Source: Pseudogracilibacillus auburnensis (GTDB lineage Bacteria; Bacillota; Bacilli; Bacillales; Amphibacillaceae). From it: DNA of 64,000 nucleotides. The notes under the pieces are model-generated. The model worked only from the letters and a program-made list of their open reading frames with translations, was not told where the DNA came from and did no database searches. Location of the stretch: NCBI RefSeq assembly GCF_003201975.1, contig NZ_QJJQ01000010.1, forward strand, positions 62,001 to 126,000, in the 5' to 3' direction. Positions within the stretch are counted from its first letter, which is position 1. Each line of letters opens with the position of its first letter. This document shows positions 17,500-26,143 of the stretch, piece by piece. The translations under genes were made by a program, and so were the position numbers.

Positions 17500-18257
17500 C
17501 GTCTAACCTCCAATCGGTTCCCAAATAATGTAGCAGCAAAAAACAATAGAAATGCAGTTACTAGTGTTTTAACTAGCATGATTGATAAACTCTTTGTAAA
17601 AATATAAAAGCCAATGATTGGTTCAACATTAACACCAAGAATGAAGAGTAACCCAACTAATACAGACGGGATAATAATGATTAATATGGAATGTATTTGG
17701 ACAATTTCACCGATTAGGTAGAAAAAGGATGCTATTAGCAGCATATAAGCAATGGTTGCAAGAATCCCTGTCGCAAACTCTGATACGGAAGTTCCGGCAA
17801 AATAAATGAACGGATCTGTTTGATCCATTACTGAAACGACCATTTTAACAAAAGCTCCTAATAAATTTGCTGTTAAACCGCCGATGAAACATAAAGTAAT
17901 CATAAAAAGGATATTAGCTAAATGATTCGTCTGTTTACTCGTTACAAATGTAACCATCTTGTTTTTAGATGCCTTCGTCGTTAATTGGAAAGCCATAATA
18001 ATAATCCACAAAAACGTAAGACCTATTATTAAATCTGCGGAAATAATACGGACAGTAATATCAATATTATTGCTATTAACACTATAGATTTGGTTAGAAA
18101 ACGTTAAAAGACCAGCAATTATTTGCATAATAATCATCGTACCAAACATACTGTGGTGCGCATGAAGTTTATAGTGATATTGTTTTTTAACTGCTTCGAG
18201 AAAATTGACATGAATAACGGTATTTTTTTGCACCTTATTTTGAATCAAAGACATCAT
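17496..18257 (-). CDS. ABC transporter permease of the Ytr-like operon
   Basis: The 253-residue protein is strongly hydrophobic with about six membrane segments and no known catalytic motif. Its start region overlaps the last ~23 bp of the ATPase gene, with AGGGGG inside that coding sequence and ATG at 18257. Coupling to a GntR-ATPase pair on one side and an accessory protein on the other makes it the membrane subunit of the exporter-like complex. B. subtilis ytr operons have this layout and respond to cell-wall antibiotics; the substrate here is unknown. Confidence 0.7.
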   Translation of the reverse strand: MMSLIQNKVQKNTVIHVNFLEAVKKQYHYKLHAHHSMFGTMIIMQIIAGLLTFSNQIYSVNSNNIDITVRIISADLIIGLTFLWIIIMAFQLTTKASKNKMVTFVTSKQTNHLANILFMITLCFIGGLTANLLGAFVKMVVSVMDQTDPFIYFAGTSVSEFATGILATIAYMLLIASFFYLIGEIVQIHSILIIIIPSVLVGLLFILGVNVEPIIGFYIFTKSLSIMLVKTLVTAFLLFFAATLFGNRLEVRR

Positions 18258-19125
18258 CAATTCCCCCTCTCGTTTTATTCGTCATATAAACGGCAAGATC
18301 GTTTGGTGATACAGAAGAAATGTGAAAGCCATAACGCTCTATTTCTTCCGTTGGTACATCATTTTTCATGATGACATACATTTCATTGATGCCAACCTTT
18401 TCTTTATGAAAAATCTCTTTCCCGTTTATCCACGCGTCTAATTGCGAATAATTACCAGTAATTGCAATTGCATATTCGCGCATATCATCGATCGATGTAT
18501 GAAGGACAAGGTTTCCATCATCAATTAATAAAATATCCTCTAGCAAGTCTTCAATTTCATTTAAATGATGACTAGAGATGAGGATCGACCTTGGGTGAGC
18601 TAAATAGTCTTTTAGTAAAGCCCGGTAAAAATCTTTCCGTACAGCACTATCCATACCTGTTGTAGGTTCATCAAAAATGGTTAAAGGGGAACGTGATGCT
18701 AAACCAACGATCATATTAAATGTGCTCTTTTTCCCTTTTGATAAGTGGTGATGGAATTGTTTTTTATTAAACTGAAAATACTCAAATAAACGGCCTGCAA
18801 GACCTGCATCCCAATGTTGATAAAATCTCCCTGCTTCTATTAACAAATCCCAAAGTGTTAATGTTTCTGGAAAAGCCATTTGATCATCAACAAAAATCGT
18901 GTTTGCTGAAACAGTTAAGTTATTGAAAGGATCATTTCCAAACACTTCTAGATTTCCACTTGACGTGTGCCAAAAACCCGCAATCATTTTTAGAAGAGTT
19001 GTTTTACCCGCTCCATTCCTACCAATTAATCCGGTTATTTTCTGTTCAGTCACTTGAAATGAAATACGATCCAACACTTTTGAAGCATTATACGATTTCG
19101 ATACATTTTCGCAATGGATGATCAT
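18235..19125 (-). CDS. ABC transporter ATP-binding protein, YtrB-like
   Basis: The 296-residue protein has Walker A GRNGAGKTT (35-43) and Walker B LTIFDEPTTG (148-157). The signature motif is replaced by LSKGKKS (128-134) instead of LSGGQ, as in YtrB-type ATPases. A C-terminal ~80-residue extension follows the nucleotide-binding domain. Its start overlaps the GntR gene by 4 bp and its end overlaps the permease gene. Assigned to the YtrA-YtrB class from the combination of GntR repressor and divergent signature motif. Confidence 0.8.
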   Translation of the reverse strand: MIIHCENVSKSYNASKVLDRISFQVTEQKITGLIGRNGAGKTTLLKMIAGFWHTSSGNLEVFGNDPFNNLTVSANTIFVDDQMAFPETLTLWDLLIEAGRFYQHWDAGLAGRLFEYFQFNKKQFHHHLSKGKKSTFNMIVGLASRSPLTIFDEPTTGMDSAVRKDFYRALLKDYLAHPRSILISSHHLNEIEDLLEDILLIDDGNLVLHTSIDDMREYAIAITGNYSQLDAWINGKEIFHKEKVGINEMYVIMKNDVPTEEIERYGFHISSVSPNDLAVYMTNKTRGGIDDVFDSK

Positions 19126-19508
19126 TTTCCTTCTCCCCCTTTTTCTCGATAGACTTGTTGCACTATTTGTAGTAATTCTGATTCATTTATTTCTAAATGA
19201 TTTGCTTCCATGACAATTTTTTCAATTGATTTTACAAGGACATCATTTTTACGTTTATTTTTAATAATTTTTTTTGCATCTGGAGAAACGAATTTGCCTA
19301 AACCCCGCTTATCGTATAAAACTTTTTCTTGTCCTAATAAGGTTAACCCTTTTGCAGCTGTGGCTGGATTTATTTGAAACATTTCCGCTAGTTGATATTG
19401 GGAATATATTTTTTCATCTTGTTTGAAATGCTCTTTCAATATTTCAGTTTCAAGCCATGTAGCGATTTGCATATAAATAGGTGTTGTACTTCTATGATCT
19501 AGAATCAA
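19122..19508 (-). CDS. GntR-family repressor, YtrA-like
   Basis: The 128-residue regulator starts with ILDHRSTTPIYMQIATWLE, the standard opening of YtrA-subfamily GntR proteins, followed by a winged helix (YSQYQLAEMFQINPATAAKGL) and a short C-terminal dimerisation segment. TTG at 19508 is chosen because GGGAGG lies 7 nt upstream and the size then matches YtrA (~130 aa). It is the first gene of the operon and should bind the inverted repeat over its own promoter. Confidence 0.85.
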   Translation of the reverse strand: MILDHRSTTPIYMQIATWLETEILKEHFKQDEKIYSQYQLAEMFQINPATAAKGLTLLGQEKVLYDKRGLGKFVSPDAKKIIKNKRKNDVLVKSIEKIVMEANHLEINESELLQIVQQVYREKGGEGK

Positions 19509-19550
19509 ATTCACCCCTCCCTTATTCTTACAACACTTAATGACATAGTG

Positions 19551-19597
19551 CATTACTGTTGTAATGTAGTATACTATATCTGATCAAAAGTTGTCAA
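19551..19597 (-). promoter_or_regulatory. Ytr-like operon promoter with overlapping operator
   Basis: On the minus strand TTGACA (19592-19597), an 18-bp spacer and TATACT (19568-19573) precede the GntR gene. Immediately downstream, over the expected transcription start, lies the inverted repeat CATTAC-4-GTAATG (19551-19566). Placement suits a repressor site for the YtrA-like protein. Confidence 0.7.
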
Positions 19598-19735
19598 TAT
19601 CTCTGTCCTTACTTTTTTGACAAATGCTCATTATCCTATTAGTATCGACTACATATGGTTATGCTTTGTATGTCCTGAGCCACCCATTTTATGAAATGAA
19701 ACTTCCTCTTCTTTAGGAGAAAGGTGGGTTTTAAA

Positions 19736-20185
19736 ATGAAAATTTTTGTTGATGCTGATGCCTCCCCTGTTCAAAAAGAAGTCATTTTAATTGCGGGTAA
19801 ATACAATTTATCTGTTGTTCTTGTTAAAAGTTTTTCGCATTTTTCCCATGAAAAAAATCCACCATATGTAGAAACGATTTACGTGGATAAAGGGGCAGAT
19901 ATGGCAGATTTTGAAATTATTAAATTAGCAAAACAAAATGATGTCGTTATTACACAAGATTACGGTCTTGCTTCCCTTTGCTTAGGAAAAGGATGTCATG
20001 TTGTACATCATAAAGGGTTTCAATATACAAATGACAATATCGACCGATTACTTTCCTCAAGACATGCGAGTGCCATGGCAAGACGTGGTGGATATCGAAC
20101 AAAAGGACCAAAGCCTTATACAGAGGAAGAACGACAAAACTTCAAAGACTTATTACACAAAGTGATTAATGAACAGATAATGTAA
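19736..20185 (+). CDS. DUF188 protein, YaiI/YqxD family
   Basis: The 149-residue protein matches the YaiI/YqxD family: the N-terminal VDADASPVQKEV block, the TQDYGLASLCL segment and the ARRGGYRTKGPKPYTEE C-terminal block. The fold is PIN-like but no biochemical role is established. The ATG at 19736 is chosen over the GTG at 19724 because GAAAGGTGGG sits upstream at a usable distance. It appears to be monocistronic. Confidence 0.85.
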   Translation: MKIFVDADASPVQKEVILIAGKYNLSVVLVKSFSHFSHEKNPPYVETIYVDKGADMADFEIIKLAKQNDVVITQDYGLASLCLGKGCHVVHHKGFQYTNDNIDRLLSSRHASAMARRGGYRTKGPKPYTEEERQNFKDLLHKVINEQIM

Positions 20186-20222
20186 ACTAAAAATCTGTGC
20201 TTACATATGCATCCTATATGGA

Positions 20223-20251
20223 TTTAAAACAGCTGCAAAAAGTGGTATAAT
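20223..20251 (+). promoter_or_regulatory. probable promoter of hom-thrC-thrB
   Basis: TTTAAA (20223-20228), a 17-bp spacer and a perfect TATAAT (20246-20251) lie 80 bp before hom. I looked for T-box or S-box leader features between this and hom and saw none; the leader is too short. Confidence 0.5.
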
Positions 20252-20332
20252 AAATAGTGTTGCATAAAGATTCAACATGTTAGTTTAAATATTCGAAATA
20301 TTTTTTTCAAGAGAATAAAATGAGGTGACGAT

Positions 20333-21625
20333 TTGGAAAAAGATGTATCAATAGGATTATTAGGATTAGGGGTTGTAGGTTCTGGTGTCATTAAAATCGT
20401 TGAAGATCACCAAGAAGAGCTGCAACATCAATTAGGACGCGGCGTGAAAGTAGAAAAAGTACTCGTCCGTGATATTGAAAAAGCACGTCAAATTGAAATT
20501 GATCATCGTTTACTAACAACTAATTGCGAGGATGTTCTAGCAAATCCTGATATAGATGTAGTTGTCGAAGTAATGGGCGGAGTAGAAAATGCCCGTAAAT
20601 ATATATTAGAAGCATTACAAGCAAAAAAACATGTCGTAACAGCGAATAAAGACTTAATCGCCCTACACGGCCCTGAGCTTGAAGAAACTGCTCGTCAAAA
20701 TGGTTGTGATTTATTTTACGAAGCAAGTGTTGGTGGCGGTATTCCATTATTACGTGGTTTATCAGATGGACTCGTTTCTGATCGTATTCAGCAAGTGATG
20801 GGAATTGTTAACGGTACGACAAACTATATTTTAACGAAAATGGCCAAAGAAGGTCAAAGCTATGAAGATGCTTTACAAAAGGCCCAAGAACTTGGCTTTG
20901 CAGAAGCTGATCCAACAGCAGATGTAGAAGGGTTAGATGCGGCCAGAAAAATGGTCATTTTAGCACGCCTATCTTTCTTTACAAATGTTGAACTTGAAGA
21001 TGTCGAAGTGGAAGGAATTTCAAAACTATCATTAACAGATATTGAGTATGGTAAAAAACTAGATTTAACGATGAAATTAATTGGTTTTGCTAACCGTCAT
21101 AACAATCAAATTGAGGTAAGTGTACAACCGACATTTTTATCAAAGAGTCATCCATTAGCTTCAGTGAATGATGAATATAATGCTGTATACGTAAATGGAG
21201 AAGCCGTTGGTGAAACGATGTTTTACGGTCCTGGAGCTGGTAGTTTACCTACTGCAACTGCTGTTATGTCTGACGTTGTTGAAGCAATTAAAAATATGCT
21301 CTTAGGAGTAAACGGGAAAAAATTTGTTAAACCTCGTTTTGAAAAAGAATTGACTCCGTCTGATAAACGTTTTAGTCAATTTTATTTACGACTACATGTA
21401 AAAGATGAAATCGGTGCTTTTGCTTCCATTTCTGATTTATTTAACCGACTCGATATTAGCTTTGAACGAATTTTACAAACACCTAGCGAAAAAGGGTTTG
21501 CAGAAATTATTGTCGTGACACATAAAACATCACTAGAAAACTTCCAAAATGCAATGAAAAAATTGGATGAATTACAAGTAATTGATACAGTGGAAAGTTA
21601 TTTCCGTGTTGAAGGGGATGCATAA
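20333..21625 (+). CDS. hom: homoserine dehydrogenase
   Basis: Hom reduces aspartate semialdehyde to homoserine with NAD(P)H, the branch point to threonine and methionine. The 430-residue protein has the Rossmann loop GLGVVGSGV (8-16), the catalytic-domain segments EASVGGGIPLLR and NGTTNYILTKM, and a C-terminal ACT domain (about 350-428) for feedback control. The start is TTG at 20333 after GAGGTGACGA. thrC begins 3 bp after its stop, so the three genes form an operon. metA at 38506-39414 uses the same homoserine pool. Confidence 0.95.
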   Translation: MEKDVSIGLLGLGVVGSGVIKIVEDHQEELQHQLGRGVKVEKVLVRDIEKARQIEIDHRLLTTNCEDVLANPDIDVVVEVMGGVENARKYILEALQAKKHVVTANKDLIALHGPELEETARQNGCDLFYEASVGGGIPLLRGLSDGLVSDRIQQVMGIVNGTTNYILTKMAKEGQSYEDALQKAQELGFAEADPTADVEGLDAARKMVILARLSFFTNVELEDVEVEGISKLSLTDIEYGKKLDLTMKLIGFANRHNNQIEVSVQPTFLSKSHPLASVNDEYNAVYVNGEAVGETMFYGPGAGSLPTATAVMSDVVEAIKNMLLGVNGKKFVKPRFEKELTPSDKRFSQFYLRLHVKDEIGAFASISDLFNRLDISFERILQTPSEKGFAEIIVVTHKTSLENFQNAMKKLDELQVIDTVESYFRVEGDA

Positions 21626-21628
21626 GCA

Positions 21629-22693
21629 ATGAATTGGCAAGGACTTATTAAAGAATACGCAGGGCTTTTACCTGTGACGGAAAATACGCCAGCATTAACA
21701 TTACATGAAGGGAATACCCCTCTTATCTATTTTCCACATTTATCGGAAGAATTAGGAATTGAATTGTACGGAAAGTATGAAGGGTTAAATCCGACTGGTT
21801 CCTTTAAAGACCGGGGAATGGTGATGGCAGTTGCTAAGGCGAAAGAAGCAGGGAGTAAATCAGTGATTTGTGCATCGACTGGAAATACCTCTGCGGCTGC
21901 GGCTGCTTACGCGGCAAAAGCTGGCATGAAAGCTGTCGTTGTTATTCCTGAAGGTAAAGTTGCGATGGGAAAACTTGCTCAAGCTGTCATGTATGGAGCT
22001 GAAATTGTTCAAATTGCAGGAAACTTCGATGATGCATTGACGATGGTGCAACATATTAGTGAAAAATATCCTGTTACACTTGTAAACTCCGTCAACCCGT
22101 ATCGGTTGGAAGGACAAAAAACAGCGGCTTTTGAAATTATTGACCAACTTGGTGGACAAGCACCTGATATTTTAGCTATTCCAGTTGGAAACGCAGGAAA
22201 TATTAGTGCCTATTGGAAAGGTTTTAAAGAATACGCAGAACAAAAGCAAACTTCTTTACCTAAAATTTACGGCTTTGAAGCGGAAGGCTCTGCAGCAATT
22301 ACGAAGGATGAGGTCATTACTGCACCCGAAACAGTTGCAACAGCTATTCGAATTGGTAATCCTGCAAGTTGGAAATTAGCGACAAATGCCCGAGATGAAT
22401 CTGGTGGCATGATTACATCTGTAACAGACGAAGAAATTTTAGCAGCATTTAAAACGCTCCCTGCCAAAGAAGGAATTTTTGCTGAGCCTGGTTCTTGTGC
22501 TTCTATTGCAGGTGTCTATCAACAAGTAAAAGCGGGTACCATCGCACCTGGTAGTAAAGTTGTTGCTGTATTAACTGGAAACGGACTAAAAGATCCACAA
22601 ACAGCGATCGATCAAATTACAATTGATCCGGTTTCCCTTCCAAACGATGAGGAAGCTGTAACAGATTATATTAAAAAAACGGTAGGTAAATAG
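21629..22693 (+). CDS. thrC: threonine synthase
   Basis: ThrC converts O-phosphohomoserine to threonine with PLP. The 354-residue protein has the PLP lysine K60 in [10 protein letters not shown], the [13 protein letters not shown] segment near 85-100 and the GNAGN phosphate-binding loop. Length and motifs match the short, Bacillus-type enzyme. It is sandwiched between hom and thrB with 3-bp and 1-bp spacers, indicating one transcript. Confidence 0.95.
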   Translation: MNWQGLIKEYAGLLPVTENTPALTLHEGNTPLIYFPHLSEELGIELYGKYEGLNPTGSFKDRGMVMAVAKAKEAGSKSVICASTGNTSAAAAAYAAKAGMKAVVVIPEGKVAMGKLAQAVMYGAEIVQIAGNFDDALTMVQHISEKYPVTLVNSVNPYRLEGQKTAAFEIIDQLGGQAPDILAIPVGNAGNISAYWKGFKEYAEQKQTSLPKIYGFEAEGSAAITKDEVITAPETVATAIRIGNPASWKLATNARDESGGMITSVTDEEILAAFKTLPAKEGIFAEPGSCASIAGVYQQVKAGTIAPGSKVVAVLTGNGLKDPQTAIDQITIDPVSLPNDEEAVTDYIKKTVGK

Positions 22694-22694
22694 G

Positions 22695-23594
22695 ATGTTT
22701 ATGATATCCGTGCCTGCAAGCTCTGCTAATATTGGACCCGGATTTGATTCAGCAGGGGTTGCAGTAGGTCGCTATTTAACATTACAAGTAACAAAGGCGG
22801 AAGAGTGGAGTTTTGACCATACGAACTCACTTATCCCATCGGTTAAAAATTACGAGGATCATTATATTTACAAAGTGGCAAAACAAGTAGCAGATTGGAA
22901 TGATTGTTCGCTCTCCCCTTGTCATGTTTTGATGGATAGTGAAATTCCCCTTGCTCGTGGACTTGGTAGTAGTGCTTCTGCTATCGTGGCGGGAATTGAA
23001 CTTGCCAATCAGCTTTGTAAACTGGATTTAACCGAACGCCAAAAGCTCGATTATGCGGTCAAAATTGAAGGCCACCCTGATAATGTTGCTGCTTGTTTAT
23101 TAGGTGGATTTGTCGTTACAGTGAAGATGGGGGAAGAAGCAAGTTATAAGAAGTTACCAGCAATCGATACTGACTTAGTCGTTTACATTCCTAGTTTCGA
23201 ACTTAAAACGGAAGATGCTCGCAAAGTATTACCAGATAACTTTCAAATGAAAGACGCTGCAACGGCGAGTGGTGTAAGTAATTTAATGATCTCGGCTCTT
23301 TTAACTGGGGATTATGAATTAGCAGGAAAAATGATGGAAAGTGATTTATTCCATGAAAGTTACCGGGCTAAGTTAATTCCTAATTACTTTGAAATCCGTT
23401 CACATGCTAGAAAACTAGGCGCATTTGGAACAGTGATTAGTGGAGCTGGTCCAACGATGATTTCCTTTGTGCCGAATGGAAAAGGCAAATTAATTGCAGA
23501 AGAAATGCAAGCGAAATTACCTGATTATGAGGTTGCTGCTTTAGAACTTGATGAAGCTGGGCTTCAGGTTAAAGTAAATATTAATAATCAATGA
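22695..23594 (+). CDS. thrB: homoserine kinase
   Basis: ThrB phosphorylates homoserine, feeding ThrC. The 299-residue GHMP kinase begins with SVPASSANIGPGFDSAG, carries the ATP loop PLARGLGSSASA (85-96) and the C-terminal GAFGTVISGAGPTM block. The ATG lies 1 bp after the thrC stop; a second in-frame ATG two codons later is possible. A terminator follows at 23654. Confidence 0.95.
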   Translation: MFMISVPASSANIGPGFDSAGVAVGRYLTLQVTKAEEWSFDHTNSLIPSVKNYEDHYIYKVAKQVADWNDCSLSPCHVLMDSEIPLARGLGSSASAIVAGIELANQLCKLDLTERQKLDYAVKIEGHPDNVAACLLGGFVVTVKMGEEASYKKLPAIDTDLVVYIPSFELKTEDARKVLPDNFQMKDAATASGVSNLMISALLTGDYELAGKMMESDLFHESYRAKLIPNYFEIRSHARKLGAFGTVISGAGPTMISFVPNGKGKLIAEEMQAKLPDYEVAALELDEAGLQVKVNINNQ

Positions 23595-23653
23595 GGAACG
23601 AAAAAATACTCTACCACACCGTGCTTCTCATTATTAAGTAAATAGGAAACGAA

Positions 23654-23683
23654 CGCTCAAAAACATTTTTTGGGCGCTTTTTA
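23654..23683 (+). terminator. terminator of the threonine operon
   Basis: CGCTCAAAAA and TTTTTGGGCG pair (one G-T wobble) around a short loop and run into TTTTTA. It lies 60 bp after the thrB stop. Confidence 0.7.
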
Positions 23684-23758
23684 TTATGTAAACCTTATTT
23701 GCTTTTTAGATTCATTAAATGATTCTAGTGGAATTGGCAATGGAGATTTTCCGAGAAT

Positions 23759-24136
23759 AATACGGAGTTCAGGACAAGCATGTGTGATTCATGAGTATAA
23801 TGCTGGGTTCAAAACAAGAATGCAGGATACACGAAAAGAATGCTGAGTTCAAAACAAGAATGTAGGATTCACGAAAAAAATGCTAAGTTCAAAACAAGAA
23901 TGCTGGGTTCACGAAAAAAATGCTGAGTTCAGAACAAGGATGCAGGATACACGAAAAGAATGCTGGGTTCAAAACAAGAATGCTGAATTCACGAAAAAAA
24001 TGCTCAGTTCAGAACAAGAATGCTGAATTCACGAAAAAAATGCTGGGTTCGGAACAAGAATGCAGGATTCACGAAAAAAATGCTGAGTTCAAAACAAGAA
24101 TGCTGGTTCACGAAAAAATGCTGGGTTCAAAAAACT
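23759..24136. repeat. 20-bp tandem repeat array (about 19 units)
   Basis: Units of 20 bp follow one another without spacers. Two alternating variants dominate: AATGCTGRGTTCAAAACAAG and AATGCAGGATTCACGAAAAA, so the higher-order unit is 40 bp. The first two units (23759-23798) are degenerate and the second-last has lost one base in each half. The array sits in the gap between the convergent threonine and ABC-importer operons. Because 20 is not a multiple of 3, any translation cycles through frames every 60 bp; I treat it as non-coding. Confidence 0.9.
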
Positions 24137-24207
24137 AAAAACATAGCACTAATGAAAAAAAACGCACAGTTATGTTCACTGTACGTTCCCTACAACTATT
24201 TAACTTT

Positions 24208-25002
24208 TTACCCGAGAACAGCTTGATCGCTTGCAAGTTGTCTGCCACGAATGCGCTGGAATTCCTCAAGTAAATTTTCGATTGTTAGCTTTGCCTTTTC
24301 CTCGCCACTTACATCAAAAATGATTTGTCCAGCATCCATCATGATCAATCTATCCCCCATATCAAGCGCTTGTTGCATATTATGTGTTACCATTAATGTT
24401 GTCAAATCAAATTTTGCAACAATTTCAGATGTCAACTCTGTAATTAACTCCGCTCTTGCGGGATCTAGTGCTGCTGTATGCTCATCTAAGAGTAAAATAT
24501 TTGGCTCTGTAAAGGTGGCCATTAATAACGATAGCGCTTGTCTTTCTCCTCCTGAGAGCAAACCAACTTTAGCGGTAAGGCGATTTTCGAGTCCTAGGTT
24601 TAACGTTTTTAAATAATCACGAAAAATATCACGTCGTTGTTTTGTTACACCAAGCTTTAATTTTCGTGATTTATTACGTGAATAAGCAATCGCTAAATTT
24701 TCCTCAATTGTCATCGATGGTGCTGTTCCGGCCATCGGATCTTGAAAGACGCGACCAATAAACTGGGAACGTTTAAACTCTGGGAAATGATCGACCCGCT
24801 TTTCGTCGATCAAAATATCACCAAGATCAGAAATAAGATTTCCAGAAATGACGTTCATTAAAGTCGATTTCCCTGCCCCATTTCCACCGATGACGGTAAC
24901 GAATTCACCTTTTTTAAGTTCCAAATTAATATCTTGTAGTGCCCGTTTTTCGTCAGGAGTTCCTTCATTAAAAGTAATGGAAATATGTTTTAAATTAAGC
25001 AT
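24208..25002 (-). CDS. ABC transporter ATP-binding protein, TrpZ-like
   Basis: The 264-residue ATPase has Walker A GGNGAGKST (39-47), signature LSGGERQ (149-155) and Walker B ILLLDEHTAALD. It overlaps the end of the permease gene by 8 bp. With the permease and the lipoprotein it forms a complete ABC importer of the class known as TrpXYZ, for which aromatic amino acids are proposed in streptococci. The substrate in this organism is not shown by the sequence. Confidence 0.85.
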   Translation of the reverse strand: MLNLKHISITFNEGTPDEKRALQDINLELKKGEFVTVIGGNGAGKSTLMNVISGNLISDLGDILIDEKRVDHFPEFKRSQFIGRVFQDPMAGTAPSMTIEENLAIAYSRNKSRKLKLGVTKQRRDIFRDYLKTLNLGLENRLTAKVGLLSGGERQALSLLMATFTEPNILLLDEHTAALDPARAELITELTSEIVAKFDLTTLMVTHNMQQALDMGDRLIMMDAGQIIFDVSGEEKAKLTIENLLEEFQRIRGRQLASDQAVLG

Positions 25003-25981
25003 TTTTCACATCCTCCACTTTGAGGGCTGCCCGTTTTTGTTCACGACGTTGTTTTTCTCGCTGTGCGTGTAATATTTTCGGAGCGACCAGTGCTAGAATA
25101 ACGAGTAAAGCGGTAATTAATTTCATATCTCCTGTATCTAAAAACTCAACACGCAGTGCTAACGTCACAACTATTCGATATACGATCGCCCCTAAGATGA
25201 CCGCAAGTGTGGCTCGAAAAATCGTTTTTGTTCCAAATAACGCTTCCCCGATAATAACAGATGCAAGTCCAATAATAATCATGCCGATACCCATACCTAC
25301 ATCAGCAAATCCGCCATGCTGTGCGATTAATGCACCCGAAAAAGCAACAAGTCCATTCGAAATTCCGATCCCGACAATAATTAAAGTGTCGGTATTAGCT
25401 GAAAAGCTTCGGATCATTCGCTGATTATCCCCAGTTGCTCGGAGCGCCAGTCCAACTTCTGTTTTGAGGAAATAATCGGCTAATACTTTAATAATAACAA
25501 TAATAATAATCATAACAATGACAATTCCCCAAGTTGATGGGAAACGTTCGATACCAATAGCCGATAAAACGTTGTTCAGTAGACTGTCAATCCCTGTTTT
25601 TTCCCACAATGTCGCTAACTGTGTTTTTAGCGTCGATTCATTCAATAATGAAAGTTGGGGGGAATCCATAATGCGTAAATTAATGGAATAGAGCGCAATC
25701 ATCATTAATATTCCTGATAATAATGCATTAATTTTTCCTTTGGTATGCAAAATACCGGTAATACAACCCGCGAAAAAACCAGCCGCTGCACCTAAAATCG
25801 TTGCAAGGAAAGGCGGCACTCCGTTCATAATTGAAACAGCTGCAACCGCTGCTCCTGTTACAAAACTTCCATCGACTGTTAAGTCCGGAAAGTCTAACAC
25901 TCTAAATGATAAATATACACCGAGAGCCATAATCGCATAAATTACGCCCGACTCCACAGCTCCAAAAAGTGATAAAAACAT
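24995..25981 (-). CDS. ABC transporter permease, TrpY-like
   Basis: The 328-residue protein has about eight to nine membrane helices and segments typical of the BPD_transp_2 permease family (YLSFRVLDFPDLTVDGSFV near the N-terminus, GEALFGTKT further on). ATG at 25981 follows GGAGG by 5 nt; earlier in-frame ATGs at 26005 and 25993 precede or overlap that site. A stable hairpin separates it from the binding-protein gene. It forms the membrane channel for the lipoprotein at 26144-27190. Confidence 0.85.
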   Translation of the reverse strand: MFLSLFGAVESGVIYAIMALGVYLSFRVLDFPDLTVDGSFVTGAAVAAVSIMNGVPPFLATILGAAAGFFAGCITGILHTKGKINALLSGILMMIALYSINLRIMDSPQLSLLNESTLKTQLATLWEKTGIDSLLNNVLSAIGIERFPSTWGIVIVMIIIIVIIKVLADYFLKTEVGLALRATGDNQRMIRSFSANTDTLIIVGIGISNGLVAFSGALIAQHGGFADVGMGIGMIIIGLASVIIGEALFGTKTIFRATLAVILGAIVYRIVVTLALRVEFLDTGDMKLITALLVILALVAPKILHAQREKQRREQKRAALKVEDVKNA

Positions 25982-26078
25982 GTTGTCCTCCATTCCAAAA
26001 CGCATTAAAGTACGTGTTACATCCTCTTAAACGTACATTTATTTATGATAACTTTTCGTTCCATTTTATAACGTAAAG

Positions 26079-26104
26079 AAGGAAGCAGGCAATCCTGCTT
26101 CCTT
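26079..26104 (-). terminator. hairpin between binding-protein and permease genes
   Basis: A perfect 11-bp stem AAGGAAGCAGG / CCTGCTTCCTT with a 4-nt loop lies 40 bp after the lipoprotein stop and is followed on the minus strand by TTCTTTACG. It could attenuate transcription into the permease, keeping the binding protein in excess. Confidence 0.6.
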
Positions 26105-26143
26105 TATATTGTACTAAATTTCTTCATGATTAGAAAGAATTTT

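Noticed and set aside
20186-20332. T-box or other leader before hom
   Set aside because: The leader is short and lacks the T-box sequence, specifier hairpin and terminator.
23759-24136. CRISPR array
   Set aside because: Units are contiguous with no unique spacers, and no cas genes are present.
23920-24226. Open reading frames encoding repetitive peptides (such as MLSSEQGCRIHEK)
   Set aside because: They arise from the 20-bp tandem repeat, which cycles through all frames; no ribosome binding site and no protein outside the array.
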